NCBI RefSeq assembly: GCF_007954265.1
Contig: NZ_VOLS01000043.1
Location: 1-36,608 of the forward strand
Source of the DNA: Colwellia sp. C1TZA3
GTDB lineage: Bacteria; Pseudomonadota; Gammaproteobacteria; Enterobacterales; Alteromonadaceae
Reading direction: 5' to 3'
DNA: 36,608 nt
Of the stretch, positions 18,497 through 27,083 are shown piece after piece; the first letter of the stretch is position 1, and each line of letters opens with the position of its first letter. The notes below the pieces were generated by a model, which was not told the DNA's origin, ran no database searches, and worked only from the letters and a program-made list of their open reading frames with translations. The translations under genes and the position numbers were made by a program.

Positions 18497-18553
18497 CTCG
18501 TCATTGCCATTGAACCACCAAATGGCAATGACGAGTACCCGTGCTTTGGTGGT
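18497..18553. repeat. Perfect 15-bp inverted repeat with alternative pairing
   Basis: CTCGTCATTGCCATT (18497-18511) and AATGGCAATGACGAG (18521-18535) are exact inverse copies around a 9-base loop. The loop and arm segment ACCACCAAA (18514-18522) can also pair with TTTGGTGGT (18545-18553). No T run follows, so it is not a standard terminator. It lies 37 bases beyond the end of the pseudogene. Confidence 0.6.
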
Positions 18554-18589
18554 CTGAGGTGAAACCTATAGCGTTATTGCTGATTCAAT

Positions 18590-19085
18590 CTAGTAGTGCG
18601 CAATCTTAATGGCATAACGAGAGCCATCCCTCACCAATACTGTAACTCGGTCTAGTTCATCTTCACTGGCAGCCAAACGGGTATAGCCAACCGCTTCAGT
18701 TAACCCAACAGCAGTTTTTAATTGCCCCAACACCTCGACTAATTTTAGCTGGCACATGTCGCATTATACGTATAATCGCTTATTTGCCAGTCTACTTTTC
18801 CTTTGAAGATACCGAGTAACTCGCAGCGATAGAAATAGGGTAAACTGAATCAGCAAGGTAGTAACAATACTTTTTCAATAAGTGCGCATCAATCGCCATA
18901 ACCTTGATATCGAAACCTTGCTTAGACCGCTCTTCAATTGCTTGTGTGACAACAAAACTCAACAGCACTGTGAGGCGTTTTGACTAAACAAGGATTAATG
19001 ATGGTAATTGTCTGATCAGTAGAAGTTGCCCAGTGAATCAACAATGAACCACAATCTTCCCACAACCAATCATAATTAATGACAT
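18590..19085 (-). pseudogene. Decayed gene with several frameshifts, unknown family
   Basis: On the minus strand AGGAG (19089-19093) precedes ATG at 19085, which opens MSLI. A one-base loss shifts the frame to DWLWEDCGSLLIHWATSTDQ and NPCLVKTPHSAVEF. A second shift gives VVTQAIEERSKQGFDIKV and MAIDAHLLKKYCYYLADS. A third gives GIFKGKVDWQISDYTYNATC. A fourth gives CQLKLVEVLGQLKTAVGL, EAVGYTRLAASEDELDRV and VRDGSRYAIKIAHY, ending in TAG at 18590-18592. The intact protein would have been about 165 residues. The pieces follow one another in order and the ribosome site survives, so this is a recent loss. I do not recognise the family. Confidence 0.75.
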
Positions 19086-19369
19086 AAAGCTCCTAGTGCT
19101 TTTAGTTTGCTGTTGAATGAAATACAGCCTGTTTTGCCAGTGTTCAATACAATCTTAAAAACTCATTTTACAGAGGTTATTTTAAGTTCAATTGAAAAAA
19201 TAGGGTTTTTAGTATATAATCTCCCAACTCATTTGTCGATTGTTGTCAAACTTTAACGTTTTTTTAAACGCTTTAGCCACCTTTTATCTATTATTTCAAT
19301 GCAAAATATTGCTAGTAAAACTGATGTTTTGATAATAAGATAATTGCACAACGACAAAAAATATTACGG

Positions 19370-19421
19370 AAATATCTGAAGATTTATGCACCAACGTTTT
19401 ATTGGTTCAGGCCAGATATTT
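19370..19421 (+). promoter_or_regulatory. Leader hairpin upstream of proB
   Basis: AAATATCTG (19370-19378) pairs perfectly with CAGATATTT (19413-19421). Inside, ACCAA pairs with TTGGT, and CTGAA with TTCAG would form a competing stem sharing three bases with the outer one. The structure ends 19 bases before the proB ribosome site, so it could affect translation or transcription of proB. This is inference from pairing only. Confidence 0.45.
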
Positions 19422-19450
19422 AATTATATTAATCAGAAAGCGGAGTCATT

Positions 19451-20629
19451 TTGCCCTCATTCGAACAACCAAAATCAGAAAAAGCCTCAAAAACCAAACC
19501 TCGCATAGTCATCAAAGTTGGCTCGAGCCTTTTAGCAAACGTTAAGAATTTAACACCTAGTTTCGCCTTTATGCATGGCCTACTTAGTGATATCGCTGTG
19601 CTGCGTGAGCAAGGATACGAAGTTGTACTTACATCTTCTGGTTCAGTCGCATTAGGTCTTAATACGGTTGGCTGCACCATTGAAAACGCCAGCGTTCAAG
19701 ACAAACAAGCAGCAGCGGCTTGTGGACAACCTATACTGATGCATGCTTTTAAACAAATTGCGCTTGAGTATGGTTTTGATATTGCACAGGTATTAGTTAC
19801 GCTAGATGATCTTGAAAGTCGACGTCGTTTCCTTAATGTCAAAAATACGGTTCATCGCCTGATAAAACAAGGTGTAATGCCGATTGTCAACGAGAATGAT
19901 ACCGTAACCACCGAAGAAATTCGTGTTGGTGACAACGACCGACTAGCAGCGAAAGTCGCTCAAATGATTGGTGCTGAGTATCTGTTTATTTTAACTTGTA
20001 TTGATGGCGTTTATGACCGAGACCCTTCAGAAGAAGGCGCGGTATTTGTTGAAACTATCGAAGATGTAAGCAGTTACATGGAAGCGGCAAGCGGTACGAG
20101 TTCTTTAGGAACTGGCGGTATGCTAACTAAATTGCAAGCAGCAAACATGGCGCAGAATGCCGGTTGCACCACCATTATTTCTAGAGGAACAATGGAAGAT
20201 CCAGTTACTGCAATACTGCGTGGCGAACGCAAGCACACCAGATGTATTGCTCACTCATCACCTTCATCTGCATGGAATATTTGGTTAACAGATCGCCTGC
20301 AAATGGCTGGTAGTTTAGTGATTAAACAGGATGTAGCTGATTCATTATATGGTGGTGATGATGGTTTTACCTGCCATGACGTGGTTTCTATACATGGAAA
20401 CTTCGAGCGTGCAGATGTGCTGCATGTTTATGATGAAAAAGGTGAGGAAATAGCACGTGGTTTGTGTAATTTTTCATCAGATGAAACCGCTATTATTTCA
20501 AGCCGTCCAGAAGAGACTGTTAAGAATATACTTGGCTATGCGGCTTCACATCGTTTGATTAATAGTGAAAATTTAGTTGTGTTAGCTGAACATCATCTGT
20601 CTTGGGATGAACCGGCTCAAAGTGAATAA
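19451..20629 (+). CDS. proB: Glutamate 5-kinase
   Basis: 392 residues. It phosphorylates L-glutamate with ATP, the first and feedback-controlled step of proline synthesis. The amino-acid kinase domain (about 15-270) has RIVIKVGSSLL, VVLTSSGSVALG, PIVNENDTV, VGDNDRLAAKVA and LGTGGMLTKLQAA. The C-terminal 80-100 residues fit the PUA domain of full-length ProB. The start is TTG at 19451 with CGGAG six bases upstream; no ATG is available before the kinase motif. About 15 residues precede the first strand, so it is a little longer than E. coli ProB. It is divergent from proA rather than in an operon with it, and gabD follows after 347 bases. Confidence 0.94.
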   Translation: MPSFEQPKSEKASKTKPRIVIKVGSSLLANVKNLTPSFAFMHGLLSDIAVLREQGYEVVLTSSGSVALGLNTVGCTIENASVQDKQAAAACGQPILMHAFKQIALEYGFDIAQVLVTLDDLESRRRFLNVKNTVHRLIKQGVMPIVNENDTVTTEEIRVGDNDRLAAKVAQMIGAEYLFILTCIDGVYDRDPSEEGAVFVETIEDVSSYMEAASGTSSLGTGGMLTKLQAANMAQNAGCTTIISRGTMEDPVTAILRGERKHTRCIAHSSPSSAWNIWLTDRLQMAGSLVIKQDVADSLYGGDDGFTCHDVVSIHGNFERADVLHVYDEKGEEIARGLCNFSSDETAIISSRPEETVKNILGYAASHRLINSENLVVLAEHHLSWDEPAQSE

Positions 20630-20976
20630 TTGATCACTTTGCTATAACAACAAAGGCCGCTGTTGAATACTACTTTCGCTTTATCTGCGTTACTGTCGTA
20701 TTTAACCGGCCTTATTTTAATTTAAAACTGCTACTACTTCCCCTCTCCAAATTTTCTAAGTCATCAAAAATTTAATAAACTTTATTCTTGTCCACACCAC
20801 AAGGCAACGGCACAAGTGCCATAATTGAACTTAAATTTTGATTAGGTTATTGTTTACTAGACTTTACTGGTTCATGGTCTACTCACATCTTAAGATCACT
20901 AGCGTTGAACTCAGTTGACGTATTCATTATTTTAATTAATATTCAATAGCTAAAATAGATTACAGCGGAGCTTAAT
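20630..20976. other. Spacer between proB and gabD
   Basis: AAGGCCG (20652 on) and CGGCCTT (20698 on), with ATTTTAATTT behind, could form a stem with a long loop and act as a weak proB terminator. The rest is AT-rich and should carry the gabD promoter. No gene is seen. Confidence 0.35.
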
Positions 20977-22449
20977 ATGAAAAATCATTCAGACCTTGGT
21001 TTAGAAGATAGTCAGTTAATTCAAAATTTTTCATATATCAATGGCCATTGGCATAGCAGTGAATCTCAGATCAGCGTGACCAATCCAGCTAATGGTAATG
21101 AAGTGGCGAAAGTAAGTAATGCCGGCGTTATTGAAACAGAATTAGCGGTTAATGCCGCTAAAGGCGCATTAAAAATGTGGTCGGCAAAATCGGCCAATGA
21201 ACGAGCAGGTTTAATGCGTAATTGGTTTAACCTGATGATGCAAAATCAAGACGATCTTGGCCGAATATTAACCTTAGAACAAGGTAAGGCACTTAGTGAA
21301 GCCAAAGGTGAAGTAGCTTACGGTGCAGCATTTATTGAATGGTTTGCTGAAGAAGGCAAGCGTGTTTACGGAGATACGATCCCAGGACCATCGGGGGATA
21401 AGCGCATTATTGTGATTAAACAACCAGTAGGTGTTGTTGCTGCAATCACACCATGGAATTTCCCCAATGCCATGATCGCCAGAAAAGCTGCTGCGGCACT
21501 AGCAGCGGGTTGCACTTTTGTTGTTCGTCCTGCAACACAAACACCATTGTCAGCTTTAGCTATGGCTGAGCTTGCGCAGCGAGCAGGCATTCCTGCGGGG
21601 GTATTCAATGTCGTTGTCGGCGACGATGCTAGTGGTATGGGTAAAGTATTAACTCAGCACCCTGATGTTGCCAAATTTACTTTCACAGGGTCAACGCCAG
21701 TAGGAAAAACCTTGTTGAGCCAATGTGCGACAACAGTGAAAAAAGTATCAATGGAGTTGGGTGGTAATGCGCCCTTTATTGTTTTTGCCGATGCTGACAT
21801 TGATGCGGCTGTAGAAGGGGCCTTGCTTTCAAAATATCGTAATGCTGGCCAAACTTGTGTTTGTACTAACCGTATTTTTGTCCAAAATGAAGTGCTTGAA
21901 CAATTTACTGAAAAATTCACTGCTGGCGTGGAAAAATTAGCCATAGGTAATGGTCTAGATGACGGTGTTATCATTGGTCCTATGATTTCTAGCAAGGCGG
22001 TTAATGACGTTGATAAATTAGTGCAGGCCTCTATTGCTCAAGGCGCAAAAGTTATTTTGGGTGCAAAGAAAGACCCTGCAGGTGAAAACTTCTACCAAGC
22101 AACAGTTTTGAGTCAGGTGAGCAACGATATGCCGGTTGCTAAAAATGAAATATTTGGTCCAGTTTCTCCCATTATCGCCTTCGATAATGAAGAAGAAGTG
22201 ATCGCTATGGCCAATGATACTGAATTTGGTCTAGCCGCTTATTTTTATGCCCGAGATATTGGCAGAATTTGGCGTGTTGCTGAAAGGCTTGAATACGGAA
22301 TGATTGGCATCAACGAAGGCATTATTTCTAATGCTGCTGCGCCATTTGGTGGTGTTAAGCAATCAGGCAGTGGCCGTGAAGGCTCAAAATACGGTTTAGA
22401 TGATTATTTAGAAATCAAATATTTATGTCTGGGTGGTTTAGATAAATAA
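20977..22449 (+). CDS. gabD: Succinate-semialdehyde dehydrogenase
   Basis: 490 residues. It oxidises succinate semialdehyde to succinate with NAD(P)+, linking GABA or related breakdown to the TCA cycle. It follows E. coli GabD closely through FIEWFAEEGKR, YGDTIPG, ITPWNFPNAM, MELGGNAPFIVF and the catalytic GQTCVCTNR (C294), to a C-terminal FGLAAYFYARD and GREGSKYG. CGGAG precedes the ATG. One oddity: the coenzyme motif usually read as LKPA is VVRPATQ here, so the coenzyme-contacting lysine is Arg184, which may change NAD/NADP preference. A MITE-like element begins at the base after the stop codon. No gabT or gabP is nearby. Confidence 0.94.
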   Translation: MKNHSDLGLEDSQLIQNFSYINGHWHSSESQISVTNPANGNEVAKVSNAGVIETELAVNAAKGALKMWSAKSANERAGLMRNWFNLMMQNQDDLGRILTLEQGKALSEAKGEVAYGAAFIEWFAEEGKRVYGDTIPGPSGDKRIIVIKQPVGVVAAITPWNFPNAMIARKAAAALAAGCTFVVRPATQTPLSALAMAELAQRAGIPAGVFNVVVGDDASGMGKVLTQHPDVAKFTFTGSTPVGKTLLSQCATTVKKVSMELGGNAPFIVFADADIDAAVEGALLSKYRNAGQTCVCTNRIFVQNEVLEQFTEKFTAGVEKLAIGNGLDDGVIIGPMISSKAVNDVDKLVQASIAQGAKVILGAKKDPAGENFYQATVLSQVSNDMPVAKNEIFGPVSPIIAFDNEEEVIAMANDTEFGLAAYFYARDIGRIWRVAERLEYGMIGINEGIISNAAAPFGGVKQSGSGREGSKYGLDDYLEIKYLCLGGLDK

Positions 22450-22609
22450 TACCAATTTGATTAATTAAGTGATCACCTTTTTCATGAGGAAAAATGGATA
22501 AATACAAGGCATAAAATTTAGTCAGTAGTTATTCACCTTATAAATTTTATAACGCTGTAGTTATTCATTTTAACCATTAAAAATGAGCAGGTAATTAATC
22601 AACTTGGTA
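22450..22609 (+). mobile_element. MITE-like element family B, copy 2
   Basis: Ends TACCAATTTGATTAATTA and TAATTAATCAACTTGGTA are inverted repeats. The element is the reverse complement of 1163-1323. It starts directly at the gabD stop codon, so the gabD mRNA 3' end is made of this element. Confidence 0.8.
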
Positions 22610-22627
22610 TAACGCCATTCTGCCGGT

Positions 22628-22702
22628 ATGATCACTAGCTTTATTGACGATGACACAGCTAATGTTCGCGATTTACAGCTGTTTAAAGCACAGCTAAAAT
22701 AG
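22628..22702 (+). pseudogene. Possible gene-tail remnant
   Basis: A 24-codon frame from ATG 22628 to TAG reads MITSFIDDDTANVRDLQL then FKAQLK. It has no ribosome site but is followed within three bases by a clear terminator, as expected for the last codons of a lost gene after gabD. It may equally be chance. Confidence 0.25.
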
Positions 22703-22704
22703 TT

Positions 22705-22738
22705 AAATCTGGCATTATTTTTAGTAATGCCAGATTTT
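22705..22738 (+). terminator. Intrinsic terminator downstream of gabD region
   Basis: A perfect 13-bp stem, AAATCTGGCATTA (22705-22717) with TAATGCCAGATTT (22725-22737), has loop TTTTTAG and ends in a short T run. Confidence 0.85.
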
Positions 22739-22849
22739 ATGTAATTTATGGACAGAATAAAAAACAGTCAGTAAAGCGGTCAACAAAGTTATCAGTAGGC
22801 TAAGGCAACAACTTGGTATTACTAACACTTTTTACCCAAAGTCACTTAA

Positions 22850-23647
22850 CTAGTGGTTCTTTTTGTTATCTAGCTGCAAAATAAGTGTTTTTAATTCTGT
22901 TATTTCTTGCTTTAAATCACTTAAAGTTGGCTGATTTTTGTTTTTTTCTTTCGAGCGTTCTTCTTCCATCACATTAACGACAATACCAATAACCATGTTG
23001 AGAAAGGCGAATGCGGTAAAAAAGATAAAAGTCATGTAGTAAATCCAGCTATAAGGATAAATTTCCATGGTCTCATATTGAATGTCGGTCCAATCTTCAA
23101 AGGTCATTATTCTAAAAAGTGTCAGCATTGATATGGCTATGTCGCCCCATAATTTTGGGTTAATGTCACTAAACAAAAAACTACCAACAGCTGCATAGAT
23201 ATAAAAAATAATAAACATCAACAACACGACATAGCCTAATTGAGGTAAGGCCTTCACCAGTGAGTTAATCAGTATTCTAAGTTCAGGCACAACAGACACC
23301 ATTCTCAAAACACGAAAAACCCTAACTAATCTAGCAAGCAACGCCATTTCAGCATCATTTATCGGGATAAGGCTGATAACAACCACCAGCGTATCGAAGA
23401 CATTCCAAGCGGATTTAAAAAAATTTCTTTTGTTTTCTTCTGTTAAAAACCTTAAGGAAATTTCAAATAAGAAAAAAAGCGTAATAAAGATATCGAGTAG
23501 AGAGGTGATGGAAATAGCTGTATTTGATAGAGTGAAAGTTTTAGCGCCAATTTCAAGTGCAGAAATTATAATGACACAAACAACACTTAATTCGAAAAAT
23601 TTGTTGTTTTTTAGCTTGGTGAAAGCAACTTTAGTTTTCTGATACAT
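22850..23647 (-). CDS. Voltage-gated cation channel, bacterial one-domain type
   Basis: 265 residues with six membrane segments and a re-entrant pore loop, expected to form a homotetramer in the inner membrane. S4 has four arginines at three-residue spacing (R106, R109, R112, R115 in RLVRVFRVLR). The pore helix ends in TFEDWTD (182-188), which aligns with NavAb TLESWSM and the calcium-selective variant CavAb TLDDWSD. The two extra acidic residues make Ca2+ permeation plausible. The C-terminal part (about 225-262) is a charged coiled coil (LSDLKQEITELKTLILQLD), as in the tetramerising tails of NaChBac-type channels. No clear ribosome site. The role could be motility or calcium signalling, which is inference. 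Confidence 0.88.
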   Translation of the reverse strand: MYQKTKVAFTKLKNNKFFELSVVCVIIISALEIGAKTFTLSNTAISITSLLDIFITLFFLFEISLRFLTEENKRNFFKSAWNVFDTLVVVISLIPINDAEMALLARLVRVFRVLRMVSVVPELRILINSLVKALPQLGYVVLLMFIIFYIYAAVGSFLFSDINPKLWGDIAISMLTLFRIMTFEDWTDIQYETMEIYPYSWIYYMTFIFFTAFAFLNMVIGIVVNVMEEERSKEKNKNQPTLSDLKQEITELKTLILQLDNKKNH

Positions 23648-23719
23648 TGAGGTAACTTTAATTATGGGTTATAGGTAGCTTTAGGGGCGGATTATAAGCT
23701 TTTTGTCACACGCTTGGCT

Positions 23720-23764
23720 AAGTTTTAGTAAGGTTTTAGTAAGGTTTTAGTAAAGTTTTTAGTG
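23720..23764. repeat. Tandem 11-bp repeat, AGGTTTTAGTA-like, about 4 copies
   Basis: Units AAGTTTTAGTA, AGGTTTTAGTA, AGGTTTTAGTA and a degenerate AAGTTTTTAGTG follow one another about 75 bases upstream of the channel gene. It may influence its promoter or be slippage-made. Confidence 0.7.
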
Positions 23765-23878
23765 AAGCGCTAGTCACTATTTATGGAAAAAATACCAACT
23801 ACTTTTCCTAGGGAGATTGTCAAAGTAACAATGAACTAATATCAAAGTAGATAATTTAAAAATCAATTAGCCTTAGCG

Positions 23879-23907
23879 TTGTTAGTAGAATAGTAAAATG
23901 CTATAAC
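23879..23907 (+). promoter_or_regulatory. Sigma-70-type promoter of the first TPR kinase
   Basis: TTGTTA (23879-23884), a 17-base spacer, then TATAAC (23902-23907). The same boxes and spacing occur before the second kinase gene at 27006-27034. The surrounding bases ATCAATTAg...GCGTTG and TCAATTGAAATAATAGA are also conserved in both, which supports function. The implied leader is about 100 bases. Confidence 0.7.
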
Positions 23908-24015
23908 TAACGACCGCATAAATTTTTATCAATTGAAATAATAGATTATAAATATATAAGCAAATATAATCATCTACTTGCTAGTAAACAATTGACGTAT
24001 TTTAAGGTGTCATAG

Positions 24016-26886
24016 ATGGCGGTTTCCAACCGAACGTTGGTATTATCTTTATTGATATTATCTATCAATTTTTTCATTAGTTTTTCGGCACAAAGTCAAG
24101 ATCCAAGCCAATACGTAGATAAAAACTTTGGTCAGAAGCTATCTGCAATTGAAACCATGGCTGATCAAAATCAAGCCTTAGATTTAATCACCTTACTCAG
24201 TGCAGACAGAAGCTTATCAACCTTAGATAAACTCTCTGTTTTAGCCAGTAAAAGTAGAATATATCATCAACTAGGGCAACTTGAAGATGCTATTGAAACT
24301 GCCCAAAAAGAACAGCTACTTGCCACTGAGTTTGATTTAAAACGACTTGCCGCTAACGCCTATAAAAGAGTGGGCGTTTATGCTTACTATAATGGCAAGA
24401 ATCGTTTAGCTTTGCATTCATATCAACAAGCACTTGATTACTACCTTACTCTTGATGAGCCTATTGCCCAAGCCAACTTATACAATAATATTGCTTTAGT
24501 TTATGGCAGAACAGACCAAAATGAACTTGAGTTAGCGATATATCAAAAAATTCAGCCTATTTATAAAGAGTTTGGTGATAAAAAAGATCAACTGGACGTA
24601 TTAAATAATATTGCGAATTTACATTTACGCTTAAAACGCTACGACACATCAATTCCAATGTTTCATAACATAGTCGAAAAGCGTAAAGAAATTTCAGATA
24701 AAATTGGTCTAGCGATGGCGTATAGTGATTTAGGCTCCTCTTACAAAAATGCTGCGAACTATCAACAAGCTGAGTACTACATGAAGTTGGCACTTAGTTT
24801 ACATCGTCAAAATAAAGATAACTATAATGCCGCGTCTACATTACATAACTTGGCTGAACTTAATAATCACCTTCAAAACATTGATCAAGCTATACCTTAT
24901 GCTAAGGAAAGTATCCGCTTAAGTATTGAACAGGGGCATAACAATGCCTATGTGGGCGCAAAATATAGTTTAGCTATAGCTTACTTTTATCAAGGGAAAT
25001 ATGACCTAGCATTGCAGCATATTGAAGAGTCGACTGAAGTGATTAATAAAATGGAATATAAAGAGCAGCTTAAGTACAACCTGTCACTACAAGCACTGAT
25101 ATATGCCGCGCAACACCATCCCTTTAAGGCAGTTAAAAGCCTACGTGACTTTATGCAAACACAGCTTGAATTGGCCAATAATCAACTCAACTCAAGATTA
25201 GCTATTTTTGACTCAAAGCAATTAAAGCAGCAAGTTGAGCAACTAAAGCAACAAAAACGTTTACAAGAATTGGAAGTGGAGGGGTCTTCACAAGCGCGTA
25301 TTATCATCATTATTGTTATTATTGCTATTTTTTCGATCGTTTTTTTAATTGCTCGTCGAGCAATAGAGTGGCGCTCAAAGCAAGCCCTTGAGTCAAAAGT
25401 AAAACAAAGAACTACCGAGCTTGAGTATTTAATGCAAGAGTTACAAAGTGCTAATAAAATTAAAAGTCAGTTTTTAGCAAACATGAGTCATGAAATTAGA
25501 ACACCTTTAACCACAGTTATTGGCCAAGCTGAGGCGATAATGAGTGGTGATGTTGAAGATGAATTTATCTGCAAAGAAGTTAAAATAATTCATGGCAATA
25601 GTTTACATTTACTCGAGTTGACCAACAACATTCTCGATTTAAGTAAAATTGAAGCTAATAAGATAGAACTTGAAATACAAACACAAAACTTGCATAAAAT
25701 TTTGCAAGAACTCGCGAATATGTTCAGCTTGCAAGCCAGCTCTAAAGGCTTAACTTTTGAAATTATTCATTGCTTGCCAGTGCCCTTTTTAATCGAAATG
25801 GATGGCTTACGCGTTAAACAAATTTTGATTAACTTATGTGCTAATGCAGTTAAGTTTACCCCAAAAGGACATGTAGAATTAAACATTAGTCAAAGCGAAA
25901 ATAACTTAATGTTTAAAATTACTGATAGTGGTATCGGTATGAGTAGTTCGCAGTTGCAAAGCTTATTCGAAAGCTTCACCCAAGGGGATAGTAGCATTAG
26001 CCGACGCTTTGGTGGTACTGGCCTAGGGTTATGTTTATCAGACCAGTTAGCCAAAATCATGGGGGGTAAAATTGAAGTTGAAAGTGAGCTAAATCAGGGC
26101 AGTGTTTTTGCCTTTAGTTTGCCTTGTACAGCCAGTTTGAGTGAACAATGCAGTGAAAGTAAAATATCGTCTACCGAAAGTATTATTGAAGAAGAATTCC
26201 CGCAATTGCAGGGCACTATTTTACTGGCGGATGATCATAACGATAATCGACGACTTATTGCTCGATTATTGGCTTCACTGGGCTTAGAAGTTTTGACCGC
26301 CCGTAACGGTTTTGAAGCGATTGCTTTATTTGAACAACATCAACCCAGGTTAATGCTAATGGATATTCAAATGCCGGAAATGGACGGTATCGAGGCGTTT
26401 AATATTTTACGGCAAAAAGGCTGTAAAACGCCAATTATTGCTTTAACAGCAAACGCTATGTCACATGAAATAGCGCATTACTTATCCTTAGGCTTTAATG
26501 GCCATTTATCTAAACCGATTGAACGAAATGTTTTTATACCAACGATTACAAAATTTTATAATAGTCGTCTTTCACACGAAAAAGCGAGTGAAATCTTCAG
26601 TAATCTTGATATGTCAGATTTAGTGCAAAAATTTAAATCTAACTTAGTGTTAGAGCAACAAGACTTAGTATTACACATTAATAATAATGACCTTGAACAA
26701 CTGAGTAAACTGTCACACCGCATTGCTGGAGCCGCACAAATGTTTGGCTTTGCTGAGTTATCTAAATGTGGCCTGCAATTAGAAACGGTCATTAAAAACA
26801 ATCAAAACAATCAAAACGAACAAAGCTCTAGTGTTAGTCATCACACCCAAGAATTATTGAATGAGATAGACCAAGTGCTATGGTAA
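24016..26886 (+). CDS. TPR-containing hybrid sensor histidine kinase (HisKA-HATPase-REC-Hpt), paralog 1
   Basis: 956 residues. A signal-type helix (about 8-26) is followed by a large sensor region of TPR-like helices (about 45-385), expected in the periplasm, and a short coiled coil. A membrane helix lies at about 428-447 (RIIIIIVIIAIFSIVFLI). In the cytosol come HisKA with H492 in ANMSHEIRTPL, and HATPase with NLCANAVKF, DSGIGMS and GGTGLGL. A receiver follows with D783 in MDIQMPEMDG and acidic pair ADDH, then an Hpt domain with H901 in LSHRIAGAAQMFGF. It is a complete phosphorelay ending in Hpt, so a separate response regulator must be the output, and none is nearby. AAGGTG precedes the ATG. 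The signal sensed is unknown. It forms a tandem pair with the next gene. Confidence 0.92.
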   Translation: MAVSNRTLVLSLLILSINFFISFSAQSQDPSQYVDKNFGQKLSAIETMADQNQALDLITLLSADRSLSTLDKLSVLASKSRIYHQLGQLEDAIETAQKEQLLATEFDLKRLAANAYKRVGVYAYYNGKNRLALHSYQQALDYYLTLDEPIAQANLYNNIALVYGRTDQNELELAIYQKIQPIYKEFGDKKDQLDVLNNIANLHLRLKRYDTSIPMFHNIVEKRKEISDKIGLAMAYSDLGSSYKNAANYQQAEYYMKLALSLHRQNKDNYNAASTLHNLAELNNHLQNIDQAIPYAKESIRLSIEQGHNNAYVGAKYSLAIAYFYQGKYDLALQHIEESTEVINKMEYKEQLKYNLSLQALIYAAQHHPFKAVKSLRDFMQTQLELANNQLNSRLAIFDSKQLKQQVEQLKQQKRLQELEVEGSSQARIIIIIVIIAIFSIVFLIARRAIEWRSKQALESKVKQRTTELEYLMQELQSANKIKSQFLANMSHEIRTPLTTVIGQAEAIMSGDVEDEFICKEVKIIHGNSLHLLELTNNILDLSKIEANKIELEIQTQNLHKILQELANMFSLQASSKGLTFEIIHCLPVPFLIEMDGLRVKQILINLCANAVKFTPKGHVELNISQSENNLMFKITDSGIGMSSSQLQSLFESFTQGDSSISRRFGGTGLGLCLSDQLAKIMGGKIEVESELNQGSVFAFSLPCTASLSEQCSESKISSTESIIEEEFPQLQGTILLADDHNDNRRLIARLLASLGLEVLTARNGFEAIALFEQHQPRLMLMDIQMPEMDGIEAFNILRQKGCKTPIIALTANAMSHEIAHYLSLGFNGHLSKPIERNVFIPTITKFYNSRLSHEKASEIFSNLDMSDLVQKFKSNLVLEQQDLVLHINNNDLEQLSKLSHRIAGAAQMFGFAELSKCGLQLETVIKNNQNNQNEQSSSVSHHTQELLNEIDQVLW

Positions 26887-27005
26887 ATCTCATATAAACA
26901 AGTTGGTTTATGTAAAAATAAAAGCCACTTTTTATGAATGAATTGTTAAGTAAATATTGAGTCGATCGCTGAGTCAGGCAATAAAAAAATCAATTACTCA
27001 GAGCG

Positions 27006-27034
27006 TTGTTAGTCGAATATTAAAATGCTATAAC
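27006..27034 (+). promoter_or_regulatory. Sigma-70-type promoter of the second TPR kinase
   Basis: TTGTTA (27006-27011), 17 bases, TATAAC (27029-27034), matching the promoter of paralog 1. This shows the duplication included the promoter and that the two genes are probably separate transcription units. The implied leader is about 45 bases. Confidence 0.7.
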
Positions 27035-27083
27035 TAGCAGCCAAATAATATATTCATCAATTGAAATAATAGACTAAAGCTAA

